Shown here: in pieces, positions 44,668 through 53,193 of the stretch
Position numbering within the stretch: position 1 is the first letter of the stretch
Layout: each line of letters opens with the position of its first letter
Assembly: GCA_006844605.1 (NCBI GenBank)
Contig: SPJN01000004.1
Coordinates: forward strand, 1-64,000
DNA from: Hyphomicrobiales bacterium
Lineage (GTDB): Bacteria; Pseudomonadota; Alphaproteobacteria; SPJN01
DNA: 64,000 nucleotides
Reading direction: 5' to 3'
Program-made: the position numbers and the translations under genes
The notes under the pieces: generated by a model
Seen by the model: the letters and a program-made list of their open reading frames with translations, nothing else
Told to the model about the DNA's origin: nothing
Databases searched by the model: none

Positions 44668-45695
44668 CAGGCGTTGATGAACAGGTTCTCAGCGGGGGTG
44701 TCGCGCTTGTTATCGCCATCTTGATCAGCGCCGGTTGCGATTTTCAACACGGCCCAATAGCTGGGCTGGATTTCCAGTTGATCGCGATAGCCTTTGTACA
44801 GCAAAAGCTCATGCGCCTTGGCCAAATTATAGCAGGGGATCCAAGTGAACAGGTGATGTTCAACATGATAATTCACCCAATAGGGCGCAATCATCGCCTT
44901 CATAAACCACCCGGCATAGGTCGTGCGGGCATTGCGCATCGGGTCGTTATTGTCCGGCACCATGGCATGTTCGCAAATATTACGCAGGCGCGTGATCATT
45001 TGATACCAGGTCAATAGCGGCAACACCCATAACAGTGGGTAGAGGTACCAATATCCAAGGCCGCTTAAAATTGTCAGCAGCACAAGGTTGGTCGCAAGGG
45101 GGCCGCCAAACTTGGCAATGAACGTGGACAGCCGATCCTTGAACGGTGCGCCGGGCTTGCCAAGCGCTGCCTTGATCTGTGACTTGCGCTGCTTGTAACC
45201 GGTTTGACCGGTCAGGTCGCGCATGATCTTGCGGCGCAGGCTTTCCCGCGTGATGGGGAAGGGTGCTGACAGGATCAGGTCAGGGTCGCTTTCCTGCTGC
45301 GTATTTTTGTGATGGGTCAGGTGATAGGGGCGATAGGGGCGAATGTCTGTCGCTATCGGGAATGACGCAAACCACTGTGTGACGAAATCATTGACCTTTA
45401 CATTGCTGAACAACAATCCGTGTGCCCCGTCATGCATCAAAATGGCAAGGCCCAACTGACGTGCCCCGATCAGCACAACGGCGATCAGGAACGTTAACGG
45501 ATTGGGGAACAGGGCAAACAAGGCCATCGATGCGCCGATAACCACCCAAGCGTGAATGAACAGGCCCGCCGCGCGCCAATTGTTGCGCTGGCGCAGAGAT
45601 GCGATTTCATCCTTGTCGAATATATCGCGCGGCCGGACCGCTGAAAATTGTTCAGGGCCTTTTTCGTCTGCTGGAGTTGGAAGGGCGTCAGTCAT
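44667..45695 (-). CDS. membrane fatty acid desaturase
   Basis: A 342-residue integral membrane di-iron enzyme with three histidine boxes: HDGAHGLLF, HLTHHKNTQQ and NYHVEHHLF. The spacing and four hydrophobic segments fit the acyl-lipid desaturase family, which introduces double bonds into acyl chains. It lies between a TetR regulator gene (14-base gap) and a coupled methyltransferase. Position and twin operators suggest lipid-responsive regulation. Confidence 0.88.
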   Translation of the reverse strand: MTDALPTPADEKGPEQFSAVRPRDIFDKDEIASLRQRNNWRAAGLFIHAWVVIGASMALFALFPNPLTFLIAVVLIGARQLGLAILMHDGAHGLLFSNVKVNDFVTQWFASFPIATDIRPYRPYHLTHHKNTQQESDPDLILSAPFPITRESLRRKIMRDLTGQTGYKQRKSQIKAALGKPGAPFKDRLSTFIAKFGGPLATNLVLLTILSGLGYWYLYPLLWVLPLLTWYQMITRLRNICEHAMVPDNNDPMRNARTTYAGWFMKAMIAPYWVNYHVEHHLFTWIPCYNLAKAHELLLYKGYRDQLEIQPSYWAVLKIATGADQDGDNKRDTPAENLFINA

Positions 45696-45709
45696 GGGAG
45701 TAATCCTTC

Positions 45710-46351
45710 TTAAAAGGCAATGTCAGATTTTCTGTTCGGACGAATGGCTGCGACGCAAAAGGTGATCAGTGCCTTTGTCGCTTCGTCAATTTGTTGGGCG
45801 TCAACGGGCCGGTTTTCAGGCGCCAGCGGGCCTGCCATGACAGAGACGATGGCCCCCGCAATCGCTGACGCACCGATGCGGGTATTCTGTTCAGGCAGGG
45901 AGCCTGCCTTGATGCCATCAATGATGATCCGCTCGTATATATCTGTATGAAGTTCGCGCATTTTTATGCGCGCCGCGTCAATCTGGGGGGACACAGGCTC
46001 CCCAATCAAAGAGGCTGACAAGCGGCGTGATTTCAATGCGCGTGAGATAAATGTCGTGATAGCAAGGGCCAAACGCTCAACCGCCGAAGACGGCCCGCTA
46101 TGGGTGGCGATCCGGTGGATCACATCCATTTCCTTTTCGCCCAACTGTTTATATGTGGCGATGAAGAGGGCGTCTTTGTTTTCGAAATAGCGGTATAGCG
46201 TGCCTGTGGCGACATCCGCTTCGCGGGCAATGGCGCTCATCGATGCGCCGCCAAAGCCATGTTGCGCGATCTGGTTACGGGCCGCGTCCAGAATATCAGC
46301 GCGCGTATCAGCCTGACGTGTTTCAACTTTTTCTGTGCGCCGATAAACCAA
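45710..46351 (-). CDS. TetR/AcrR-family transcriptional regulator
   Basis: A 213-residue regulator with an N-terminal TetR helix-turn-helix (DILDAARNQIAQHGFGGASM to VATGTLYRYFENKDALF) and a ligand-binding helical C domain. The start appears to be TTG at 46351, with AAGG 8 bases upstream; no in-frame ATG precedes the HTH. It precedes the desaturase and methyltransferase genes. Two AATGAA-N6-TTCATT operators lie directly upstream, so it probably represses its own operon and is relieved by a lipid-type ligand. Confidence 0.88.
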   Translation of the reverse strand: MVYRRTEKVETRQADTRADILDAARNQIAQHGFGGASMSAIAREADVATGTLYRYFENKDALFIATYKQLGEKEMDVIHRIATHSGPSSAVERLALAITTFISRALKSRRLSASLIGEPVSPQIDAARIKMRELHTDIYERIIIDGIKAGSLPEQNTRIGASAIAGAIVSVMAGPLAPENRPVDAQQIDEATKALITFCVAAIRPNRKSDIAF

Positions 46352-46384
46352 GGCCCAGACCTTCCCATCCAGATTGCGTTAAGG

Positions 46385-46429
46385 AATGAATACATGTTCA
46401 TTTCTTGAAAGAATGAACCACAATTCATT
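46385..46429 (-). promoter_or_regulatory. tandem TetR operators in the regulator promoter
   Basis: Operator 1 (46385-46402) and operator 2 (46412-46429) both read AATGAA-N6-TTCATT, with different N6 (TACATG and CCACAA). Centres are 27 bases apart, and TTCATTTCTTGA repeats at 46397 and 46424. A -35-like TTGACT (46440 to 46435, minus strand) abuts operator 2. Confidence 0.65.
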
Positions 46430-46484
46430 TCTTGAGTCAATGACGGGGCCGATCCGGGCCTTAATCGCCTGATTTTCCTCGGTT

Positions 46485-46919
46485 TTATCCTGTGAGAATG
46501 CCAAACAGCACAATCAGGGCACAGACAAGCTGCACCAAATAGGCCGCAAAGCGCACATTTACCAACATGCCTTCGCCCGAGGCTATTTGCGCCACTGACT
46601 GCACAATGCGGGCACCAAACACGGTCCATGCCAGTGTGCTTAAACTACCGGCATCATAGCCAGCCAGAATGGCCCCAAAGAACACGATGGCAAAAATGCC
46701 AAGATTTTCCTGTGTGTTGAGGTGGGCGCGATTCAGCCGCCAGTAACGGCCCGGGCCATGTTCAACACCTGATTTGAATTGGGTTGGATCGGCTTCGCCC
46801 TTGGCAACCATCATCACGCGCATGGTCGCAATGACTGTTACAAGAACGATCGGCCATAGGGCCAATAGGGCGAGGGGCACAAGCGTATCGCCATAGCCGG
46901 ATGATAAGATCTGAGTCAT
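46485..46919 (-). CDS. MAPEG family membrane protein
   Basis: A 144-residue, four-helix membrane protein with the MAPEG signature RLNRAHLNTQENLGIF. MAPEG members include microsomal glutathione transferases and leukotriene synthases; bacterial ones are mostly uncharacterised, possibly glutathione-dependent peroxidases or transferases. GGGAGG precedes ATG at 46919 by 5 bases. It lies between ubiA and the TetR operon and has a 9-bp inverted repeat in its leader. Confidence 0.82.
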   Translation of the reverse strand: MTQILSSGYGDTLVPLALLALWPIVLVTVIATMRVMMVAKGEADPTQFKSGVEHGPGRYWRLNRAHLNTQENLGIFAIVFFGAILAGYDAGSLSTLAWTVFGARIVQSVAQIASGEGMLVNVRFAAYLVQLVCALIVLFGILTG

Positions 46920-46936
46920 GTCAGCCTCCCTTGTTG

Positions 46937-46959
46937 CGACTCACCCTTGTGGTGAGTCG
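46937..46959. repeat. 9-bp inverted repeat before the MAPEG gene
   Basis: CGACTCACC (46937-46945) and GGTGAGTCG (46951-46959) are perfect reverse complements with a 5-base loop (CTTGT). The repeat lies between the ubiA stop and the MAPEG ribosome site. It may be an operator or a terminator without a T run for ubiA. Confidence 0.5.
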
Positions 46960-46978
46960 TATGAGGGCAGGGTAAGCG

Positions 46979-47965
46979 CTATCCGCCGATGATGCCTAGC
47001 GGAAATGCCTTGCCCAAATAGACCGCCACAGCAACCAACAGGCCGAAATCGCGGTTTGACTTGAACAATGTCAGGCATTGATCTGGGTCGTCGATATCAA
47101 GCGCGAGGACCTGCCAAATGGCGTGCAGCGCAGCGACGCCCATCAGGACGTAGAACAGCAAATACATGTTCGCCAATGGCCCTGTTGCTATAATCAAAAT
47201 TAACGTCAGCGCATAACATACCGCTACAAACGGGCGTGTTTTGTCGCCCAATGCAAGCGCGCTTGATTTCACACCGATGACGGCATCATCAACCTTGTCC
47301 TGATGGCCGTAAATTGTGTCATAGCCCAGCGTCCAGAAAATCCCGGCGGCGTAAAGCAGGAAGGCCGCGGGTCCAAGGTCACCTGCAACGGCGCTATAGC
47401 CCAGCAATGCGCCCCAGTTAATGGTCAGGCCCAGCCATGCTTGTGGCCAGTTCGTAATCCGCTTCATCAGGGGATAGGCCGCAACAAGCAATAATGATGC
47501 CGCGCCAAGAATGATTGAGAAGAGGTTGAGTTGCAGCAGTATCAACAGGCCGACAAGGCATTGCGCGCCCAAAAAGATAACTGCGGCGGTGACCGAAATT
47601 TCACCTGCGGGCAGGGGGCGTGATTTGGTGCGTTCAACCTTGCCGTCAATATCGCGGTCCAGAATATCGTTGATGGTGCAGCCCGCGCCGCGCATGACAA
47701 AGGCCCCCACAAAGAACAGAACTATGATCAGGAAATCAGGATACAGCCGATCACCTTCACCGCCTGCAACCAATGGGCCTCCTGCCCATGTGCCGATGCC
47801 AATTGCCCAGAAGCCCGGCAAAAACAGCAACCACGTGCCAATTGGTTTGTCCGCCCGCATCAGGCGTAAATAGGGGCGCGCGAATTTGGGTGCCAATCTG
47901 TCCACCCATGACGGGGGCGTGGTCTTGATCAGTCTACCGTCTGCATGGGGGGAAGGTGAAGTCAT
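46979..47965 (-). CDS. ubiA: 4-hydroxybenzoate polyprenyltransferase
   Basis: A 328-residue enzyme with about eight membrane helices that prenylates 4-hydroxybenzoate in ubiquinone synthesis. First Asp-rich motif NDILDRDIDGKVERT, second DTIYGHQDKVDD. ATG at 47965 (MTSPSPHADGR) is chosen over a 40-residue longer reading from 48085 that would cover the divergent promoter; AAAGGA lies 11 bases upstream. Divergent from rsmE. It supplies the quinone used by the respiratory chain. Confidence 0.92.
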   Translation of the reverse strand: MTSPSPHADGRLIKTTPPSWVDRLAPKFARPYLRLMRADKPIGTWLLFLPGFWAIGIGTWAGGPLVAGGEGDRLYPDFLIIVLFFVGAFVMRGAGCTINDILDRDIDGKVERTKSRPLPAGEISVTAAVIFLGAQCLVGLLILLQLNLFSIILGAASLLLVAAYPLMKRITNWPQAWLGLTINWGALLGYSAVAGDLGPAAFLLYAAGIFWTLGYDTIYGHQDKVDDAVIGVKSSALALGDKTRPFVAVCYALTLILIIATGPLANMYLLFYVLMGVAALHAIWQVLALDIDDPDQCLTLFKSNRDFGLLVAVAVYLGKAFPLGIIGG

Positions 47966-48094
47966 CTGCGTCGTGGTCCTTTTCGGGGGCGACCCGGTTA
48001 ATCTGCGCGGTGGCAATATCTTGAGTTTGTGCCCCGATACGTCTATTGAAAGCGATAGAGGTAGAAACCAAACCCAGTCAGTCAAGGCCCGCTT

Positions 48095-48844
48095 ATGCCA
48101 TCAAAGCCCAATGCTTTCCAGCCCAAGATAAGGCTGTATATCGACTTGCCATTGCGGGAGGGCGTGGCTGTGTCCTTAACAAAGGATCAGGCGCACTATC
48201 TAGGCACTGTCATGCGCCAATCAGTTGGTGATCATGTGCTGTTGTTTAACGGTGCGGATGGTGAGTGGGCTGCGCACCTTGATGACCTGACACGCAAGGG
48301 CGGCACTGCCACGCCGATAGAACAGACAAAACCACAGGATGCGCGGCCTGATATCTGGTTGTTGTTTGCACCAATTAAACGCGCCCGTTTTGACATGGTG
48401 GTCGAAAAGGCTACTGAGCTGGGTGTGGCCCGTATCGCGCCGGTGCTGACCCGCTATGCCGGACATGATCGGGTGAAACAGGCGCGGATGCATGCCATCG
48501 CGGTTGAGGCAGCCGAACAATGCGGCGGCAACAGCCTGCCGGCGATTGAAGAGCCTGTAAAACTTGATGCCCTGCTTGCCAGTTGGCCACATGACCGCCC
48601 GCTTTATTTTTGTGATGAACGGCGCGGTGCGCAGCCATTTCAAATGGTGCTTTCAGCCCACAAAACAAACAAAGGGGCGCTATTGATCGGGCCCGAAGGT
48701 GGCTTCTCGCCGGAAGAACAGGCAATGCTGGATGATCATCCAGCCGCGTTGGCCGTGACCTTGGGGCCACGTATTTTGCGGGCCGAAACGGCCTGTTTAT
48801 CGGCCCTGACTATCTGGCAGACAGCGCATGGCGATTGGCAATAG
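48095..48844 (+). CDS. rsmE: 16S rRNA (uracil-1498-N3) methyltransferase
   Basis: A 249-residue SPOUT-fold methyltransferase that methylates U1498 in the 16S rRNA decoding region. The knot signature LLIGPEGGFSPEEQ and LGPRILRAETACLSAL are intact. N-terminal PUA-like part is present. ATG 48095 gives MPSKPNAFQPKIRLY. gshA follows 130 bases downstream on the same strand. Confidence 0.93.
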   Translation: MPSKPNAFQPKIRLYIDLPLREGVAVSLTKDQAHYLGTVMRQSVGDHVLLFNGADGEWAAHLDDLTRKGGTATPIEQTKPQDARPDIWLLFAPIKRARFDMVVEKATELGVARIAPVLTRYAGHDRVKQARMHAIAVEAAEQCGGNSLPAIEEPVKLDALLASWPHDRPLYFCDERRGAQPFQMVLSAHKTNKGALLIGPEGGFSPEEQAMLDDHPAALAVTLGPRILRAETACLSALTIWQTAHGDWQ

Positions 48845-48974
48845 CGGTTGCGTTTAGGCCATCACAATCGCGTGTGCGGCATTGCGTGCGGGGCACGATG
48901 ATGCAGTTCCGGCTTGCCCCGGCGGGTTGGGTCGGCTAGGCAAGACCAATAGTTACTTGAACGAGTTTGAATTT

Positions 48975-50339
48975 ATGGTCCTTGCCTCGCCCGAATCCAT
49001 CCAGATCACCAACAAGGATGATTTGCTTGCCCCCTTTATTGATGGCTGCAAGCCCAAGTCTGCCTTTCGTATCGGGACGGAGCATGAAAAGTTCGGCTTT
49101 CATACCGCCGATTTCTCTCCCATCACCTATGACGGCCCGAACGGGGTTGAAGCCCTGTTGAAAGGGTTGCAGCGTTTTGGTTGGGACCCGGTGGTAGAGC
49201 AGGGCAAGGTTATTGCGCTGAAACAGCTCGGCGCATCGGTTACTTTGGAACCTGGCGGCCAGCTGGAGCTTTCCGGTGCACCGTTAGAAACGATCCACCA
49301 AACCTGTAGCGAGGTGAACCGTCACCTTGATCAGGTGCGTGAGGTGACGAAAGAGTTGGGGCAGGGCTTTTTAAGCCTTGGGTTTTCTCCCAAATGGACC
49401 CGCGATGAAACCCCCGTCATGCCCAAGGGGCGCTATGGCATCATGCGGGACTACATGCCCAAAAAGGGCGGCCTTGGCCTCGACATGATGTTTCGGTCGT
49501 GCACCGTTCAGGTCAATTTGGATTTTGAAACCGAACAGGATATGGTGCGCAAAATGCGCATCGGTATGGCCTTGCAACCGATTGCAACGGCGCTGTTTGC
49601 GAACTCTCCGTTTGTTGAGGGGCAGCCCAACGGCTTCCAAAGTTACCGTTCACATATCTGGACTGACACTGACCCGGATCGTTGTGGCATTCTGCCATTC
49701 GTGCTGCAGGACGGATTTGGTTTTGAAAGCTGGGTCGATTATGCATTGCGCGTGCCGATGTATTTTGTCCATCGCGATGGCAACTATATTGATGTGTCGG
49801 GGCAGTCATTCGCTGATTTCATGAAGGGTGAGCTGCCGGGCCTTAAGGGTGAGCTGCCGACCATGAAGGACTGGGAAGATCATCTGACGACCCTGTTCCC
49901 TGAAGTACGCCTGAAAGGCTTTATCGAGATGCGCGGGGCGGACAGTGGCCCTTGGGGCCGTTTGTGCGCCTTGCCGGCCTTGTGGGTTGGGCTGCTTTAC
50001 GATGACAAATCATTGGATGCCGCCGAGGCCCTGATCGAAGGCTGGTCAGTTGATGCGGTCAGCGCCATGCGTGATGATGTGCCGATCAAGGGTCTGCATA
50101 CAAAGGGGCCTGATGGCCGCAACATGCGTGAGATTGCCCGTGATGTGGTTGCGATTGCCCAGCAGGGGCTTGCGGCCCGTGGCTATACCGATGGGCTGGG
50201 AAATGACGAAACGATGTTTCTGCGTCCGCTGAATGAAATTTTGGACAGCGGTAAAAGTGCATCTGACCTGTTGTTGGACCAGTATCACAATGAATGGAAC
50301 GGCGATATTAACTGCGTGTTCCGTGACCACGCCTACTAA
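48975..50339 (+). CDS. gshA: glutamate--cysteine ligase (plant type)
   Basis: A 454-residue ligase that makes gamma-glutamylcysteine, the first step of glutathione synthesis. The plant/alphaproteobacterial-type active site is visible as FRIGTEHEKFGF and LEPGGQLELSGAP. ATG at 48975 (MVLASPESIQ) has a weak GAG upstream; reading further to 48882 adds unlike residues. The thiol made here links to Atm1, GST and MAPEG proteins in the window. It converges on the cytochrome-like gene. Confidence 0.93.
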   Translation: MVLASPESIQITNKDDLLAPFIDGCKPKSAFRIGTEHEKFGFHTADFSPITYDGPNGVEALLKGLQRFGWDPVVEQGKVIALKQLGASVTLEPGGQLELSGAPLETIHQTCSEVNRHLDQVREVTKELGQGFLSLGFSPKWTRDETPVMPKGRYGIMRDYMPKKGGLGLDMMFRSCTVQVNLDFETEQDMVRKMRIGMALQPIATALFANSPFVEGQPNGFQSYRSHIWTDTDPDRCGILPFVLQDGFGFESWVDYALRVPMYFVHRDGNYIDVSGQSFADFMKGELPGLKGELPTMKDWEDHLTTLFPEVRLKGFIEMRGADSGPWGRLCALPALWVGLLYDDKSLDAAEALIEGWSVDAVSAMRDDVPIKGLHTKGPDGRNMREIARDVVAIAQQGLAARGYTDGLGNDETMFLRPLNEILDSGKSASDLLLDQYHNEWNGDINCVFRDHAY

Positions 50340-50348
50340 GCGTTTGCC

Positions 50349-51449
50349 TTATTGATCTTCAGATTTTGTCGCTTGTGCTTGGTCCGCAGTGTCGTCGTCT
50401 TCCAGCGGTTCGCGCAAGCTGGGGTCAATCGCACCTGCCAACCAAACCTGATTAAAGTAGGTCAGGTCTGCCCGCGATAAAATAGGCATCAGATCCTCTG
50501 ACAAGGCGCGGTGTGTTGAGCGCAATGTGCGGGCGGCGTTAAACCAATCCAGCGCCAGAATAAACTCATCCACAGAACGAAGGGCTACGGCATGGGCGGC
50601 CAGCAAGTCACGTGCGGGATCTTCGGGGTCCAGTCTTTCATGGATCAAACCGATTTCAGCGCGCAGAGCGGTTAGCACAAACAGGCTGGGCCCTTGTTGT
50701 TCTTCGCTGATCGTGCGCTGGCCGATGGCGACCGCCCGGTTGACGGCATCGATTAGGTAGCGGGCATATTGTTTGTCTGGCGCTTCATCAGCATAGGGGC
50801 TTGGTAGCCGCGGCGGTGATTGCTTCAACGCCATAACATAGGCTGCCAACCCGCTTAGTATCAAAGGATCAGGGGTGGGGCCTGCAAAATCGGTCGTGAT
50901 GACCTTTTCAATATAGGCGGGCAAATCGTCCATTGGGGCAACGGTACCGAAGGGGCTGGCCGCCTGTGTCAGGTCTGTAATGGGACGTGGATTATCACGC
51001 AGATCATCACCAAGCGTTGAAAACAGGCCGTGTGACACATCAACCTGTCCGGCGCGCGGCGACAATGGCGGCAGTGAAAACTGCGCCTCTGCCCGGCCAG
51101 CGGGATGGCATGCATTGCAGCTAAGGCCCACTTCGGCGGCATAACCGCCGAACAAGGCGGGGGAGCGGAAGGCAACCCGCCCCAATTCAATCATCGCAGA
51201 TTGCCCACGCGCGATGTCATCTGCTGGCCGTGTTGTGACGCGGGCGATTTGATCAGCATTGGGATCAAGCCAACGCATCATGGCTAGAGGGGTCGGGTTG
51301 GGTGCGGCTGCTGTGTTGTCGTCTTCAAGGGCAAGCGCGTCCGTGTCAGGTAGCTCGGCTTGCACCGGCGCTTCGGCTTGTACTGGCCCTTCGGCATAGG
51401 CTGTTGCGCTGACCAGCAGCGCCGCAATTGTTGCGCCCCAACGATACAT
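50349..51449 (-). CDS. periplasmic c-type cytochrome-like protein
   Basis: A 366-residue exported protein: signal peptide (IAALLVSATAYAEGP), a short AEGPVQAEAPVQAE repeat, and one CxxCH heme site in GLSCNACHPAGRAEAQF. The region around the heme resembles cytochrome c peroxidase/MauG-type domains, but a second heme site is absent. The C-terminal half is helical and unassigned. Gene ends near gshA and its start is 2 bases after the tldD stop, so it is likely co-transcribed with tldD. Function unknown. Confidence 0.7.
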   Translation of the reverse strand: MYRWGATIAALLVSATAYAEGPVQAEAPVQAELPDTDALALEDDNTAAAPNPTPLAMMRWLDPNADQIARVTTRPADDIARGQSAMIELGRVAFRSPALFGGYAAEVGLSCNACHPAGRAEAQFSLPPLSPRAGQVDVSHGLFSTLGDDLRDNPRPITDLTQAASPFGTVAPMDDLPAYIEKVITTDFAGPTPDPLILSGLAAYVMALKQSPPRLPSPYADEAPDKQYARYLIDAVNRAVAIGQRTISEEQQGPSLFVLTALRAEIGLIHERLDPEDPARDLLAAHAVALRSVDEFILALDWFNAARTLRSTHRALSEDLMPILSRADLTYFNQVWLAGAIDPSLREPLEDDDTADQAQATKSEDQ

Positions 51450-51451
51450 GA

Positions 51452-52897
51452 TCAGCCCGTGCCGCCGACAGTGATGCCATCAAGGCGCAGGGTCGGTTGG
51501 CCGACGCCCACTGGTACGCCCTGGCCCTGCTTGCCGCAAACACCGATGCCGGTATCAAGCGCCATGTCATTGCCGATCATGGAAATGCGTTTCAATGTGT
51601 CTGCGCCATTGCCAATCAGGGTAGCGCCCTTGACCGGTGCGCCCAGCTTGCCGTTTTCGATCATGTAGGCTTCGGTACAGCTAAAGACAAATTTGCCTGA
51701 AGCCGTTTCAACCTGCCCACCGCCAAAGCTGGTGGCGTATATGCCTGATTTGACGCTCTCAAGAATAGCGCCGGGGTCTTCCTTGCCGTTCAACATATAG
51801 GTGTTTGTCATACGCGGGATCGGCTGGTGGGCATAGGATTGCCGCCGCCCATTGCCGGTCGGTTGCGCACCTGTCAGACGCGCGCTTAACCGATCATGCA
51901 TAAAGCCTTTCAACACACCATCTTCGATCAGGACAGTTCGTTCAGTCGGTGTGCCTTCGTCATCAATGGTGAGGGAGCCGCGCCTGTCATTGATTGTGCC
52001 ATCATCAACGACAGTGACACCCGGCGCAGCAACCTGCTGGCCGATCAATGTCGAAAAGACTGAAGCGCCCTTGCGGGTCAGGTCACCTTCAAGGCCATGC
52101 CCAACTGCTTCGTGGAACAGGATGCCCGGCCAGCCGGAGCCAAGCACGACAGTCATTTCACCTGCGGGGGCATCTATCGAGTCCAGATTGACCGCGCCGC
52201 GCCGGATTGCTTCATCCGCGCGGGTTTGCCAATAGGCTTCCTCCATCACGGCGTCAAAGCCGATGCGGCCACCGCCACCATCGCTACCGGTCTCGCGTCG
52301 TTCGCCATCCTGCATGACAACAGAAACGTTCAACCGGACCAGCGGGCGAATGTCCTGCATCAACCGACCGTCAGCGCGCATGATCGCAACAGCCTGCCAC
52401 GACCCGGCGAGCGAGCATGACACCTGTTTGACCCGCGGGTCTTTGGCGCGGGTATAGGCATCAATTTGGGTCAGTAGGGCGGTTTTCTGCTCAAACGGAA
52501 TGGCGTTTAACGGGTTGTCGGCGACATAAAGCGACTGATTTGTTGCCTTGGGCGGTTCTGCCATCGTGCCGGAATGCCCGGCCTTTACCGCTGAAATGGT
52601 CGCCACAGCGCGCTTCAATGCAGATTCTGACAGGTCAGCGGCATGGGCGTAACCTTGTGCCTCGTCCGCAACAGCGCGTAACCCAAAGCCCTGATTCGTA
52701 TCGAAATTCGCACTTTTTAGGCGTCCATCATCGAAAACAAGGCTTTCGGATTGGCAGTATTCCAGAAAAAGTTCGCCATCATCTGCACCGCTCAACCCTT
52801 CCTTGATAAGGGTTTCTGCGCGGGCCCTGTCCAAACCCCCTTGTTCAAAGAACAGGGATTCGGCTGAGGTGAGGGGACTGTTGGTGGCGTCAGGCAT
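51452..52897 (-). CDS. tldD: TldD subunit of the TldD-TldE protease
   Basis: A 481-residue metallopeptidase subunit with the zinc-site HEAVGHGLEGD (HExxxH) and the family C-terminal region. With TldE/PmbA it degrades short unfolded peptides and processes some modified peptides. pmbA is in the separate envelope operon at 40692-42041. tldD is divergent from coxB with a 296-base gap, a neighbourhood commonly conserved in alphaproteobacteria. Confidence 0.95.
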   Translation of the reverse strand: MPDATNSPLTSAESLFFEQGGLDRARAETLIKEGLSGADDGELFLEYCQSESLVFDDGRLKSANFDTNQGFGLRAVADEAQGYAHAADLSESALKRAVATISAVKAGHSGTMAEPPKATNQSLYVADNPLNAIPFEQKTALLTQIDAYTRAKDPRVKQVSCSLAGSWQAVAIMRADGRLMQDIRPLVRLNVSVVMQDGERRETGSDGGGGRIGFDAVMEEAYWQTRADEAIRRGAVNLDSIDAPAGEMTVVLGSGWPGILFHEAVGHGLEGDLTRKGASVFSTLIGQQVAAPGVTVVDDGTINDRRGSLTIDDEGTPTERTVLIEDGVLKGFMHDRLSARLTGAQPTGNGRRQSYAHQPIPRMTNTYMLNGKEDPGAILESVKSGIYATSFGGGQVETASGKFVFSCTEAYMIENGKLGAPVKGATLIGNGADTLKRISMIGNDMALDTGIGVCGKQGQGVPVGVGQPTLRLDGITVGGTG

Positions 52898-53193
52898 AGG
52901 CTTTCTGCGATCTTTCGGCTGGAATGGGCGTGTTTAGGCAAATATGGGGGGCATCGGGCCGCAGGACAAGCCTTTTACATCATAACAGTGTAACTTGCGG
53001 CTTGCTGTCGCCCTAAAAAGGGCTGACTTGAATTGATTGACCCATTATGGTCTTTCACCAACTGACTCGGCTCCTGTGGACGCATGTGGCAATGCTTTAA
53101 GTGCATTGGGGGCTTTTAGGGATTTCTAACAGGTGGTCGCCCATTGAATGTTTCCGATGGCCGACCCCATGATCTAAGGGAGCAAGTCGATCT
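52898..53193. other. divergent tldD-coxB control region
   Basis: A 296-base region without a convincing gene. It contains a hairpin at 53135-53166 (GGTCG and CCAT pairing with ATGG and CGACC across one mismatch) 27 bases before coxB. TTGACC and CATTAT are seen near 53040 but not at proper spacing, so I call no promoter. The oxidase operon promoter must lie here. Confidence 0.5.

Noticed and set aside
47830-47850. Other CACGTG cores (for example near 11635, 29226, 43381, 47832)
   Set aside because: Flanking bases do not match parS, so only the alaS site was kept.
53030-53060. TTGACC and CATTAT near 53040 as a coxB promoter
   Set aside because: Spacing between hexamers is wrong for a sigma70 promoter.
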